Assembly (NCBI GenBank): GCA_027067385.1
Contig: JAMOVV010000113.1
Coordinates: 1-35,332, forward strand
Reading direction: 5' to 3'
DNA: 35,332 nucleotides
DNA from: Desulfarculaceae bacterium
GTDB lineage: Bacteria; Desulfobacterota; Desulfarculia; Desulfarculales; Desulfarculaceae
The notes below the pieces were generated by a model that saw only the letters and a list, made by a program, of their open reading frames with translations, ran no database searches and was not told the origin of the DNA. A program made the position numbers and the translations under genes. This document shows positions 9,554 through 15,727 of the stretch, piece by piece (position 1 is the first letter of the stretch; the number at the start of each line of letters is the position of its first letter).

Positions 9554-9736
9554 CTACTCGTCGACCGCGTGCACCTTGCCCTTGTGCTTGGTGCCACACA
9601 TGGGACAGGTGATCTCGATCTCGGCCTCGTCGCCGATAAATTTTTCGGCCAACTTTTCCGGCCCCAGGAAACTGACATCGCCGCAGGCGCAGGCCGGGCA
9701 CTCGGCGCGAACCTCGAAACGCTTTTTCTTGGCCAC
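9554..9736 (-). CDS. Small zinc-ribbon protein
   Basis: This 60-residue protein has two CxxC pairs (Cys 13/16 and Cys 44/47) that should bind one zinc ion, a basic start (MAKKKRFEVR) and an acidic centre. The GTG at 9734-9736 has GGGAGG seven bases upstream, clearly better than the in-frame ATG at 9751. I do not recognise a named family. The fold could serve nucleic-acid binding or an accessory subunit role. It is followed by a probable terminator and then the DUF255 gene on the same strand. Confidence 0.7.
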   Translation of the reverse strand: MAKKKRFEVRAECPACACGDVSFLGPEKLAEKFIGDEAEIEITCPMCGTKHKGKVHAVDE

Positions 9737-9904
9737 GATCAATCCTCCCAACTGGCCGCCCCCAGCGGGAAACGACCCGGTTATAATAAGAACCTAGGTA
9801 CGCCCCGGCGCCGCCGCAAGTCAGTGCGCACGCCGGCCGGTATTTATATTGTGTCCCAGGCAGGCCCGGGCCCACAACCCCGGCCGCCCTCAACGGAGGC
9901 GCCA

Positions 9905-10330
9905 GTGCTGCTGATCCATCCCGTGCTGCAACTTTTGGCCACCCTGGCCGCGCTCTACGCCCTATGGCTGGGCTGGTCGCGTTTCCGCTCCCTGCACCTG
10001 GGCGCGGCGGTACGCTTCCAGCGGCCGCGGCACATCTTAGCCGGCAAGGCCGCTCTTATCCTGCTCCTGCTGGGCCTGGCCAGCGGTCTGGTGACCGTGC
10101 GCCTGGCCATGGGCGGCTGGCTGGTCTCGGAGACCCACGGGCCGGTGGGCCTGGCCTGCCTGCCGCTGATCCTCTTGGGACTGGCCAGTGGTCTGTACCT
10201 GCAACGGCGCCCCGCCCCGCGACGGCTGCTGCCCCTGGCCCACGGACTCAACAACCTGGTCCTGCTGGGCCTGGCCCTGTGGCAGGCGTTCACCGGCCTG
10301 GGTTGGCTGCGCGGCGTGACCGGGTGGTGA
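9905..10330 (+). CDS. Small four-helix membrane protein (DUF4079-like)
   Basis: The 141-residue protein has four hydrophobic segments (about 3-22, 44-66, 75-96 and 107-125) and conserved-looking histidines near helix ends: HPVLQ at 5, RPRHILAGK near 40, ETHGPVGL near 79 and LAHGLNN near 112. This pattern resembles DUF4079 and, more distantly, cytochrome b561-type proteins that bind heme through helix histidines. Heme binding is only a suggestion. The GTG at 9905 has CGGAGG six bases upstream. The 168 bases before it contain a TATAAT box (9782-9787) but no convincing -35. Confidence 0.65.
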   Translation: MLLIHPVLQLLATLAALYALWLGWSRFRSLHLGAAVRFQRPRHILAGKAALILLLLGLASGLVTVRLAMGGWLVSETHGPVGLACLPLILLGLASGLYLQRRPAPRRLLPLAHGLNNLVLLGLALWQAFTGLGWLRGVTGW

Positions 10331-10415
10331 TTAGCGGGTTTTGGGCTCAAGTCTCAGGGCCGGTCTGCCGATAAACCGGTCGTAGGACCAGCCAGGCACC
10401 CGACGGGAGGCCGGC

Positions 10416-10444
10416 TTCCAAGCGGCTGAAAAATCTGGTATTGT
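10416..10444 (+). promoter_or_regulatory. Candidate promoter for the 10486 gene
   Basis: TTCCAA (10416-10421) and TATTGT (10439-10444) are separated by 17 bases, and the start codon lies 41 bases downstream of the -10. The match is partial, so this is a low-confidence call. Confidence 0.3.
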
Positions 10445-10485
10445 TTTGGTAGCCAATTGGCGAGGTTGCAAACGAGAGGCGGGGC

Positions 10486-10971
10486 ATGACCAAGATAGAC
10501 GAACTAGCTCCCCCGGTACAGGCCCCCGAGCCCAAGCCGGGCGGCGTCCGGGAAAAATCCCCCGGCAAGAGCTTCCAGGCCATCCTGGACAAGGCCACCC
10601 AACAGGCCGCCGAGCCCACCGAGGCCCGGCCCGCCACCCGGCCCGGCGACGCCATGGCCGATATCGCGGGGGTGCGGCCGGTGATGACCGACCAGTACCT
10701 GCCGCCCCTGCACACCGAGGGCCTAATGCGCGCCGAGCGCACCCTGGACCAGTTGGATCACTACAGCAAGCTGCTGGGCGATGAGAGCAAGACCCTGCGG
10801 GAGGTCCACCAGGCCCTGGCCGCCATGGAAGAAGAGGTGGGGGAGCTCACCAAGGTCCTGGACCGGCTGGACAAGGGCGATCCCCTCTTTCCCCTGCTGG
10901 AGAGCGTGGCCGTAACCGCCACGGTGGAGTCCATCAAGTTCAACCGGGGCGACTACCTGCCCGGAACGTGA
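10486..10971 (+). CDS. Uncharacterised soluble protein with proline-rich N-terminus and helical C-terminus
   Basis: I do not recognise a named family. The 161 residues split into a low-complexity N-terminal half rich in Pro, Ala and charged residues (1-65) and a helical C-terminal half. The latter includes ERTLDQLDHYSKLLGDESKT (83-102), an acidic stretch EEEVGELTKVLDRLDKGDP and the ending ESIKFNRGDYLPGT. No signal peptide or membrane segment is visible, so it is probably cytoplasmic. The layout resembles small deltaproteobacterial accessory proteins with a disordered head and coiled tail, but that gives no function. The ATG at 10486 has AGGCGGGG immediately upstream. It converges with the small secreted-protein gene at 11080-11421. 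Confidence 0.75.
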   Translation: MTKIDELAPPVQAPEPKPGGVREKSPGKSFQAILDKATQQAAEPTEARPATRPGDAMADIAGVRPVMTDQYLPPLHTEGLMRAERTLDQLDHYSKLLGDESKTLREVHQALAAMEEEVGELTKVLDRLDKGDPLFPLLESVAVTATVESIKFNRGDYLPGT

Positions 10972-11079
10972 TCCCCCGGCCGCACCGGCTGCCAACCAGC
11001 CCCCACGGCCGCCCCCGGTTTCCAGACACCCCTGGTCTTGCGGCGCCCCGACGTCCCGCAGCGCGGTGCGCCGGTGGGC

Positions 11080-11421
11080 CTAGTAGCCCGAGCCTGATGG
11101 CGACATCGGCGCCAGGTTGCGGCCGTCGATGATGATGTTGCCCACCGCCTCCATGGCCTGGCGCTCCTTTTCCCGCTCGCGGCGGCGGTTCTCTTGCACC
11201 CGCGCCGGCACGTCCTGGCCGGCCTGGTAGACCACCTCGCGGTCGGTCTGGGTCACCGGTGAACGGGTGGCCGCCCCCTGGCGCTCCTGCTCCAGCATGA
11301 GCTGGATGGTCTGGTCACTCACCCCGGCCTTTTTCAGGCGCAGCACCTCGTCGGCGGTTAGAGCATAGGCCGGCGCGGCTACCACAACAGCGGCCACGAC
11401 CAACAAGGTCCAGTACCTCAT
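11080..11421 (-). CDS. Small exported protein with LTADEVLRLKKAGVSD motif
   Basis: The 113-residue product begins with a clear signal peptide (MRYWTLLVVAAVVVAAPAYA, residues 1-20), so the mature part is probably periplasmic. Immediately after it comes LTADEVLRLKKAGVSDQTI, a short helical motif seen in many small exported deltaproteobacterial proteins and reminiscent of SHOCT-like oligomerisation helices. It is followed by a charged, Arg/Glu-rich helix (77-92) and a Gly/Ser end. The function is unknown. The ATG has GGGAG about nine bases upstream. It is divergent from the phosphatidyltransferase gene. Confidence 0.7.
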   Translation of the reverse strand: MRYWTLLVVAAVVVAAPAYALTADEVLRLKKAGVSDQTIQLMLEQERQGAATRSPVTQTDREVVYQAGQDVPARVQENRRREREKERQAMEAVGNIIIDGRNLAPMSPSGSGY

Positions 11422-11452
11422 GCGCTTGGCTCCCCCGGGCCTAGTCCCTGGT

Positions 11453-11482
11453 TTGACAGCGACCGGTTAAATAACCTACACT
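11453..11482 (+). promoter_or_regulatory. Promoter of the phosphatidyltransferase-HAD unit
   Basis: A perfect -35 TTGACA (11453-11458) is followed 18 bases later by TACACT (11477-11482). The predicted transcription start near 11489 lies just upstream of the gene and supports a start codon downstream of 11495. Confidence 0.6.
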
Positions 11483-11536
11483 TACCTGGCTTGGGTGGCC
11501 CTTTTCCAAACCACTTATCCGGAAATGGCAGCGCCT

Positions 11537-12157
11537 ATGTCGGCGCACATGTCTATCCCCAATATTATCACGCTGTCGCGTCTGCCGCTGCTTTTCGGCC
11601 TGGTGGTGCTGTTGTACCTGCCCGGGGCCTGGCCGCCCTGGGTGGCCCTGGGCCTGCTGCCGGTGCTCTATCTCATGGACTGGTTCGACGGCTACCTGGC
11701 CCGCCAGATCGACCAGGTCACCGAGCTGGGCGGCGTGCTGGACATCGCCATCGACCGGGTGGTGGAAAACGTCCTGTGGATCGTCTTCGCCCACCTGGGC
11801 CAAATACCCCTGTGGATACCCCTGCTTTTTATCACCCGCAGCTTCGTGGTGGACTCCCTGCGCGGCTTTGCCCTGGCCAAGGGCAAGAGCGCCTTTGGCA
11901 TGATGCACTCGCGCCTGGGGCGCTTCCTGGTGGCCGGCCGCTTCATGCGCGGGCTCTACGGCGGGGCCAAGGCCGTCGCCTTCTGCGCCGTGGTGCTCAA
12001 CATGGCCCTGGCCGCCTTGGCCGACACCCCCGCCTCCCTGACCGCCTTTTTCGCGCGCGCCGAGATGGTTTTGGTATACTTGTCGGTATTGCTGTGCATC
12101 TTGCGGGGGCTGCCGGTGATCTTTGATATCCGGGCCCTGCTGGAGCAAACTTCTTAG
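11537..12157 (+). CDS. CDP-alcohol phosphatidyltransferase
   Basis: Members of this family join a CDP-activated lipid to an alcohol in the inner membrane, for example PgsA making phosphatidylglycerophosphate. The catalytic signature is perfect: D51-G-x2-A-R56-x8-G65-x3-D69-x3-D73. Six hydrophobic segments are visible in the 206 residues. The start is uncertain. ATGs at 11525, 11537 and 11549 and a GTG at 11495 are in frame, none with a strong ribosome-binding site. The promoter position argues against the GTG. A HAD-family phosphatase gene follows after 16 bases, so a PgsA plus phosphatidylglycerophosphate phosphatase pair is an attractive reading. The alcohol substrate cannot be told from sequence. 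Confidence 0.85.
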   Translation: MSAHMSIPNIITLSRLPLLFGLVVLLYLPGAWPPWVALGLLPVLYLMDWFDGYLARQIDQVTELGGVLDIAIDRVVENVLWIVFAHLGQIPLWIPLLFITRSFVVDSLRGFALAKGKSAFGMMHSRLGRFLVAGRFMRGLYGGAKAVAFCAVVLNMALAALADTPASLTAFFARAEMVLVYLSVLLCILRGLPVIFDIRALLEQTS

Positions 12158-12173
12158 TCGCGAGGTATGCCAC

Positions 12174-12833
12174 GTGGCCAAAGCCCTGAGGCCCGCCGCC
12201 ATATTTGACGTGGACCGCACCCTGGTGGGCCCTCCCTCCATGGAGAGAATCTTCATCGCCTACCTGCTGCGTAAGGGCTATCTCAAGCCCGGCGACATCA
12301 TGCGCTTTTTGGGGCACCTGGCCCGCAACCTCGGCGAGCTCAACCGCGAGACGGTGCACAACAATAAGTATCACCTCAAGGACAAGGACTCGCGCCAGCT
12401 CCGGCGCTGGGCCCGGCGGTGCTTTGACCACGCCATCGCGCCGCGCATCAGCCCGGCCGGGCGGCGGGCGGTGGAGGGCCACCGGGCCCGCGGCCACCTG
12501 GTGGTGCTGCTCACCGGTTCGCTGGAGCCCCTGGCCGAGATGCTGCGCCAGGAGCTGGGGGCCGACCTGTCTATGGCCGCGCCCCTGGGAGAGGCGGCCG
12601 GCATGCTCGACGGCACCCTGGCCGCGCCCCGGCCCTATGGCCGGGAAAAGGCCCGCCTGGTGCGCGAGCTGGCCCTGCGCCACCCCATCGACCTGGCCAA
12701 CTCCTATGCCTACGGCGACCACCACTCTGACGAGCACGTGCTGTCTATGGTGGGCAACCCGGTGGCGGTGAACCCCACCCCCGGCCTGCGCCGGGCCGCC
12801 ACCCACCGGGGCTGGCCCATCAAGCGCTTTTAG
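12174..12833 (+). CDS. HAD-superfamily (subfamily IB) phosphatase
   Basis: The 219-residue protein has all four HAD motifs: nucleophile motif DVDRTL (12-17, Asp12 and Asp14), motif II threonine in LLTGS (114), lysine in GREKARLV (159) and the Mg-binding GDHHSD (181-186). Residues 22-100 form a helical cap as in SerB, CicA and the PgpC-like enzymes. The GTG at 12174 follows GAGG, 16 bases after the phosphatidyltransferase stop, so they are co-transcribed. Given the neighbour, dephosphorylation of a phospholipid intermediate such as phosphatidylglycerophosphate is a reasonable guess, but a soluble substrate is equally possible because no membrane anchor is visible. Confidence 0.85.
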   Translation: MAKALRPAAIFDVDRTLVGPPSMERIFIAYLLRKGYLKPGDIMRFLGHLARNLGELNRETVHNNKYHLKDKDSRQLRRWARRCFDHAIAPRISPAGRRAVEGHRARGHLVVLLTGSLEPLAEMLRQELGADLSMAAPLGEAAGMLDGTLAAPRPYGREKARLVRELALRHPIDLANSYAYGDHHSDEHVLSMVGNPVAVNPTPGLRRAATHRGWPIKRF

Positions 12834-12862
12834 CCCCGCCGGCCGGGAGGCGCGGCCGCGTC

Positions 12863-14041
12863 TTAGCCGGGATAAAGCAGGTGCCCGGCGATGCGCCCGC
12901 GCCAGTCGGCCAATCCCTCCTGCCACCCTTGTTCCAGCTCTACAGCCCGGTCCCCGGCCATGACCCGGTCCACCGCTTCCGCGTCGCCCAGGATCAGGTC
13001 CAAGGGGCGGCGCTGGTACTCGTATTCATAGGGCGGCGGCCGCAGGCTCAACGCCCCGGGATGGGTCCGAACCACCGCGCCCAACAGAGCCAGGCTGAGG
13101 CGCAAGGGGCGAAAGACCGCCGGATCGATCACGTGGATCTGCCAGCCGCCGATGGTCTGGCCGGCGAACTTGTGGAAGGTGGGTTCAAAAAACAGGGGGC
13201 GCAGATGGACCCCGGCCAGGGCCGCGGGCTCCACCTCCTCGGCCACGGCCCAGGGGTCCAACCCCGGCCCGCCGCATATCTCAAAGGGCCGGGTGGTGCC
13301 GCGCCCCTCGCTGAGGTTCACCCCCTCCCACAACACCTGGCCGGGGTACACCCGGGCGCTATCTATAGTGGGCAGGTTGGGCGAGGGCATGACCCAGGGC
13401 AGGCCGGTGGTGCTAAAGTCACCGCCCTGCCAACCCCGGACCGGCACCACCTGCAGCTCCACCGCCAGCCCCCGCTCGGCGGCCACCAGCCGGGCCAGCT
13501 CGCCCATGGTCAAACCGTGGCGTAGGGGCATGGGGTGCGGCCCCACAAAGCTCATCAGCCCCAGGTCCAGGATGGGCCCCTCCTCGCCGCGGCCCAGGGG
13601 GTTGGGCCGGTCCAGTATCCACAGGGCCACCCCGGCCTCGGCGCAGGCCTCCAGGCAGTAGACCACGGTGGTGAAAAAAGTGTAGACCCGGCAGCCCACG
13701 TCCACCAGGTCCACCAGCAGGACGTCTATGCCGTCTAGCATCTCGGGCAGGGGACGCCGGGTCTGGCCGTAGAGGGAATAGACCACCGTGCCCAGGCGGG
13801 GATGCACCTGGTGGCCGGACTCCACCATGTTGTCCTGCCGGGCGGCGAAAAAACCATGCTGGGGGCTAAACAGGGCGACCAACGACCCGGGCAGGGCCGC
13901 GGCCACCGCCTCGGCCGCCGGCACCATCTCGGCGGTGAGGCTGGCCGGGTTGCACAAAAGCCCCAGCCGGGCCCCCTTGAGCCGGGGGTCGGGCTCGGCC
14001 GCCAGGGCATCCAGGCCGGTGCGTAGGCTGGTTGGGGTCAT
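12863..14041 (-). CDS. DUF1343 (NamZ-like exo-beta-N-acetylmuramidase) family protein
   Basis: DUF1343 proteins include NamZ, which releases N-acetylmuramic acid from the non-reducing end of peptidoglycan fragments. The 392 residues show the family pattern: GARLGLLCNPASLT near 22, FSPQHGFFAARQDN near 62, a LVDLVDVGCRVYTFFTT stretch near 112, DRPNPLGRG near 150 and PSPNLPTIDSARVYPG near 223. The ATG at 14039-14041 has GGGAGG eight bases upstream. There is no signal peptide, unlike the secreted Bacillus enzyme, so this homolog should act in the cytoplasm on imported muropeptides, or has another role. A strong promoter lies just upstream. It converges with the HAD phosphatase gene. Confidence 0.88.
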   Translation of the reverse strand: MTPTSLRTGLDALAAEPDPRLKGARLGLLCNPASLTAEMVPAAEAVAAALPGSLVALFSPQHGFFAARQDNMVESGHQVHPRLGTVVYSLYGQTRRPLPEMLDGIDVLLVDLVDVGCRVYTFFTTVVYCLEACAEAGVALWILDRPNPLGRGEEGPILDLGLMSFVGPHPMPLRHGLTMGELARLVAAERGLAVELQVVPVRGWQGGDFSTTGLPWVMPSPNLPTIDSARVYPGQVLWEGVNLSEGRGTTRPFEICGGPGLDPWAVAEEVEPAALAGVHLRPLFFEPTFHKFAGQTIGGWQIHVIDPAVFRPLRLSLALLGAVVRTHPGALSLRPPPYEYEYQRRPLDLILGDAEAVDRVMAGDRAVELEQGWQEGLADWRGRIAGHLLYPG

Positions 14042-14068
14042 TTCTTGACCTCCCTTGGGGTGGAGGCC

Positions 14069-14098
14069 ATTATAAGACCATGGGCCCGCCGGTGGCAA
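14069..14098 (-). promoter_or_regulatory. Promoter of the DUF1343 gene
   Basis: On the minus strand a consensus -10 TATAAT (14069-14074) is preceded, 18 bases away, by TTGCCA (14093-14098). The transcript would start near 14062 and have a leader of about 20 bases carrying the ribosome-binding site. Confidence 0.6.
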
Positions 14099-14140
14099 AA
14101 AAAGCCTGAGAAGGCTAACGGTCCTGTGTATTGCCGAATC

Positions 14141-14216
14141 ATATTTGTCTGTCCCTGTCAAGGCTGGCCCTCAGGGCCACCCCAAGGGCTTGGCCTTGAC
14201 AGGGTCAGACAAATAT
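14141..14216. repeat. Cloverleaf-like inverted repeat, 76 bases
   Basis: Two 24-base arms (14141-14164 and 14193-14216) are inverted copies with a single mismatch. Between them lie two further perfect small hairpins, TGGCCCT-C-AGGGCCA (14165-14179) and CCAAG-GG-CTTGG (14182-14193), so either strand can fold into a three-way junction. It has no coding potential I would trust. The shape and the TTTGTCTG ends resemble REP-like or MITE-like elements, but no transposase or target duplication is visible. Confidence 0.65.
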
Positions 14217-14232
14217 AAAGATGATCAACCAT

Positions 14233-14349
14233 CCGTCTTTTCGAGGAAAATGATCTCAACCATCACCGGTCGCAGCCTCACTCCCGCAGGCGAACCCCCG
14301 CTGGTGGCCGGCGCCATGGGCCAAACATCATTTTCCCTTGAAAAGACGG
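14233..14349. repeat. Second inverted repeat, 22-23 base arms
   Basis: The sequence at 14233-14254 and the inverted sequence at 14327-14349 match over 22-23 bases, with one substitution and one inserted base, and enclose about 72 GC-rich bases. A short direct repeat around ATGATC-AACCATC (14221-14233 and 14251-14264) straddles the left arm. It lies immediately after the cloverleaf repeat, so the two could be parts of one composite element. Confidence 0.5.
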
Positions 14350-14409
14350 CGAGAGCTCCCCGGCGCTGCAAAGTCACTCGTGCCGCAACCGGCATTTGCC
14401 GGATGGATC

Positions 14410-14551
14410 AAAAAACTAGCAGGGTGCGTAACCACACCCTGCTAGCAGGAGGAAGGGAAGAATCCAACCGCCCGGTGCGGGAGAGGGGGTGAATCCGCAG
14501 GCGGCCGGTGGAAATCTCAACCCAGGCCGGGGCCTTGAGGTTTAGCCTTCC
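14410..14551 (-). ncRNA. Candidate small RNA ending in an intrinsic terminator
   Basis: A textbook terminator lies on the minus strand: an 11-bp perfect hairpin (14416-14445) followed by six T (14410-14415). No protein gene reads into it, because the next genes on both sides point away or lie beyond it. Upstream on the same strand are TTGCCA (14581-14586) and TACCAT (14558-14563), 17 bases apart, which would start a transcript near 14551. The resulting RNA of about 142 nt has a CTCAA/TTGAG hairpin, a second hairpin CCGCC-TGCGG/CCGCA-GGCGG with a C-rich loop, a single-stranded UUCCCUUCCUCCU segment complementary to Shine-Dalgarno sequences, and the terminator. This is consistent with a trans-acting regulatory RNA. 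I recognise no known RNA family, and expression is untested. Confidence 0.45.
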
Positions 14552-14621
14552 ATCTACATGGTAATCATTATTTCTGTACATGGCAACATCTAAACGTTAT
14601 TTTGTAAAGAGGTACTTATAA

Positions 14622-15725
14622 ATGTTTGATCCTCCAGGAGAATCCTTCGGACACCGGGGTCACCATCACCACGACCACAGCCACCAGCATCCCCACGGCG
14701 GCGGGGCGCCGGTGGAATACGCCGAGCCCTTGGTGGAGCTCAAACGCGGCGGGCTCACCGAATCGGTGCACCGCGGGGCCATCGTGGTGGCCGGCCCGGA
14801 CGGACGGCGCACCGGCGGCCTGGGCCATCCGGCCATGCCCACCTTTCTGCGCTCCACGGCCAAGCCCATCCAGGCCCTGCCGGTGATCACCAGCGGCGCG
14901 GCCGACGCCTTTGGTTTCAGCCAAGCCGAGTTGGCGGTGATGTGCGGTTCGCTAAACGGCGAGGACTTCCAGGTGGCCGCGGTGTCGGAGGTCTTGGGCC
15001 GGGCCGGCCTGGATGCCTCGCTGTTGGCCTGCGGGGTGCACCGGCCCAGCCACCGGCCCACCGCTCGGGCCCTGGCCGAGGCCGGCCGGGAGCCCACCGA
15101 GCTGCACAACAACTGCGCCGGCAAACACGCGGCCATGCTGGTGCTCTGCCGCCACCTGGGCTATCCCACCGACGACTACTGGCAGCCCGACCACCCGGTG
15201 CAGGGACTTATCCTGCGCACCCTGGCCGAGGTCTGCGCCTACCCGGCCGAGCAGATCGGTATAGGGATCGACGGCTGCGGGGTGCCGGTCTTCCGCCTAC
15301 CGCTGGTCTCCCTGGCCGGGGCCTACGGACGCCTGGCCGCGCCGCGGGAGTCCGGGCTGTCCCCGGAGCTGACCGAGGCGGCCGAGCGGCTCATGGCCGC
15401 TTGCCTGGCCCATCCCGAGATGATCGCCGGCAGCGGACGCCTCTGCACCCGGGTGATGCAGGCCGCCCCAGGCCTAGTGCTAGCCAAGACCGGGGCCGAG
15501 GGCACCTATGCCCTGGCCCTGCCCCAACAGAAGATCGGGGTGGGCCTGCAGATCGAAGACGGGGGCATGCGCGCCCTGGCTCCCCTGGTCACCGAGGTGC
15601 TGCACCAACTCGGCGTCCTGGACCACAACGCCCTGGGCGGCGAGTTGGCCGACCTGCACCAACCGGCCATCAAGAACCACCGCCAAGAGGTGGTGGGCCG
15701 GTTGGAGCCGGTCTTCGGGCTCTGA
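14622..15725 (+). CDS. L-asparaginase II family (Rhizobium ReAV type) with His-rich N-terminus
   Basis: This 367-residue enzyme belongs to the Asparaginase_II family, whose best-known member is the zinc-containing Rhizobium etli ReAV, and should hydrolyse asparagine to aspartate and ammonia in the cytoplasm. The ReAV residues are all found at a constant offset of 30: Ser48/Lys51 correspond to Ser78/Lys81 (RSTAKPIQ), Ser80 to Ser110 (CGSLNG), and the metal ligands Cys135/Lys138/Cys189 to Cys165/Lys168 (NNCAGKH) and Cys219 (DGCG). The offset equals an N-terminal extension in which nine of residues 11-25 are histidine. The ATG at 14622 has AGAGG nine bases upstream, so the extension is probably translated. 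A membrane-protein gene follows after two bases. Confidence 0.88.
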   Translation: MFDPPGESFGHRGHHHHDHSHQHPHGGGAPVEYAEPLVELKRGGLTESVHRGAIVVAGPDGRRTGGLGHPAMPTFLRSTAKPIQALPVITSGAADAFGFSQAELAVMCGSLNGEDFQVAAVSEVLGRAGLDASLLACGVHRPSHRPTARALAEAGREPTELHNNCAGKHAAMLVLCRHLGYPTDDYWQPDHPVQGLILRTLAEVCAYPAEQIGIGIDGCGVPVFRLPLVSLAGAYGRLAAPRESGLSPELTEAAERLMAACLAHPEMIAGSGRLCTRVMQAAPGLVLAKTGAEGTYALALPQQKIGVGLQIEDGGMRALAPLVTEVLHQLGVLDHNALGGELADLHQPAIKNHRQEVVGRLEPVFGL

Positions 15726-15727
15726 GA

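Larger units (their letters stand above)
14042..14621. other. Non-coding stretch of 580 bases
   Basis: It holds the DUF1343 promoter, a weak minus-strand hairpin at 14098-14116 (AGCCT/AGGCT before a T run), two inverted repeats, a CCGGCA-TT-TGCCGG hairpin (14389-14402), a minus-strand small-RNA candidate and the leader of the asparaginase gene. I see no convincing protein gene in it. Confidence 0.7.

Noticed and set aside
14145-14492. Plus-strand open frame across the two inverted repeats
   Set aside because: It is made of repeat sequence, has no ribosome-binding site and no similarity to known proteins.
14450-14621. Riboswitch (cobalamin or molybdenum-cofactor type) ahead of the asparaginase gene
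   Set aside because: Hairpins and a GGGTGAATCCGC stretch drew attention, but the conserved boxes of those classes are not present, and a minus-strand RNA explains the structure better.
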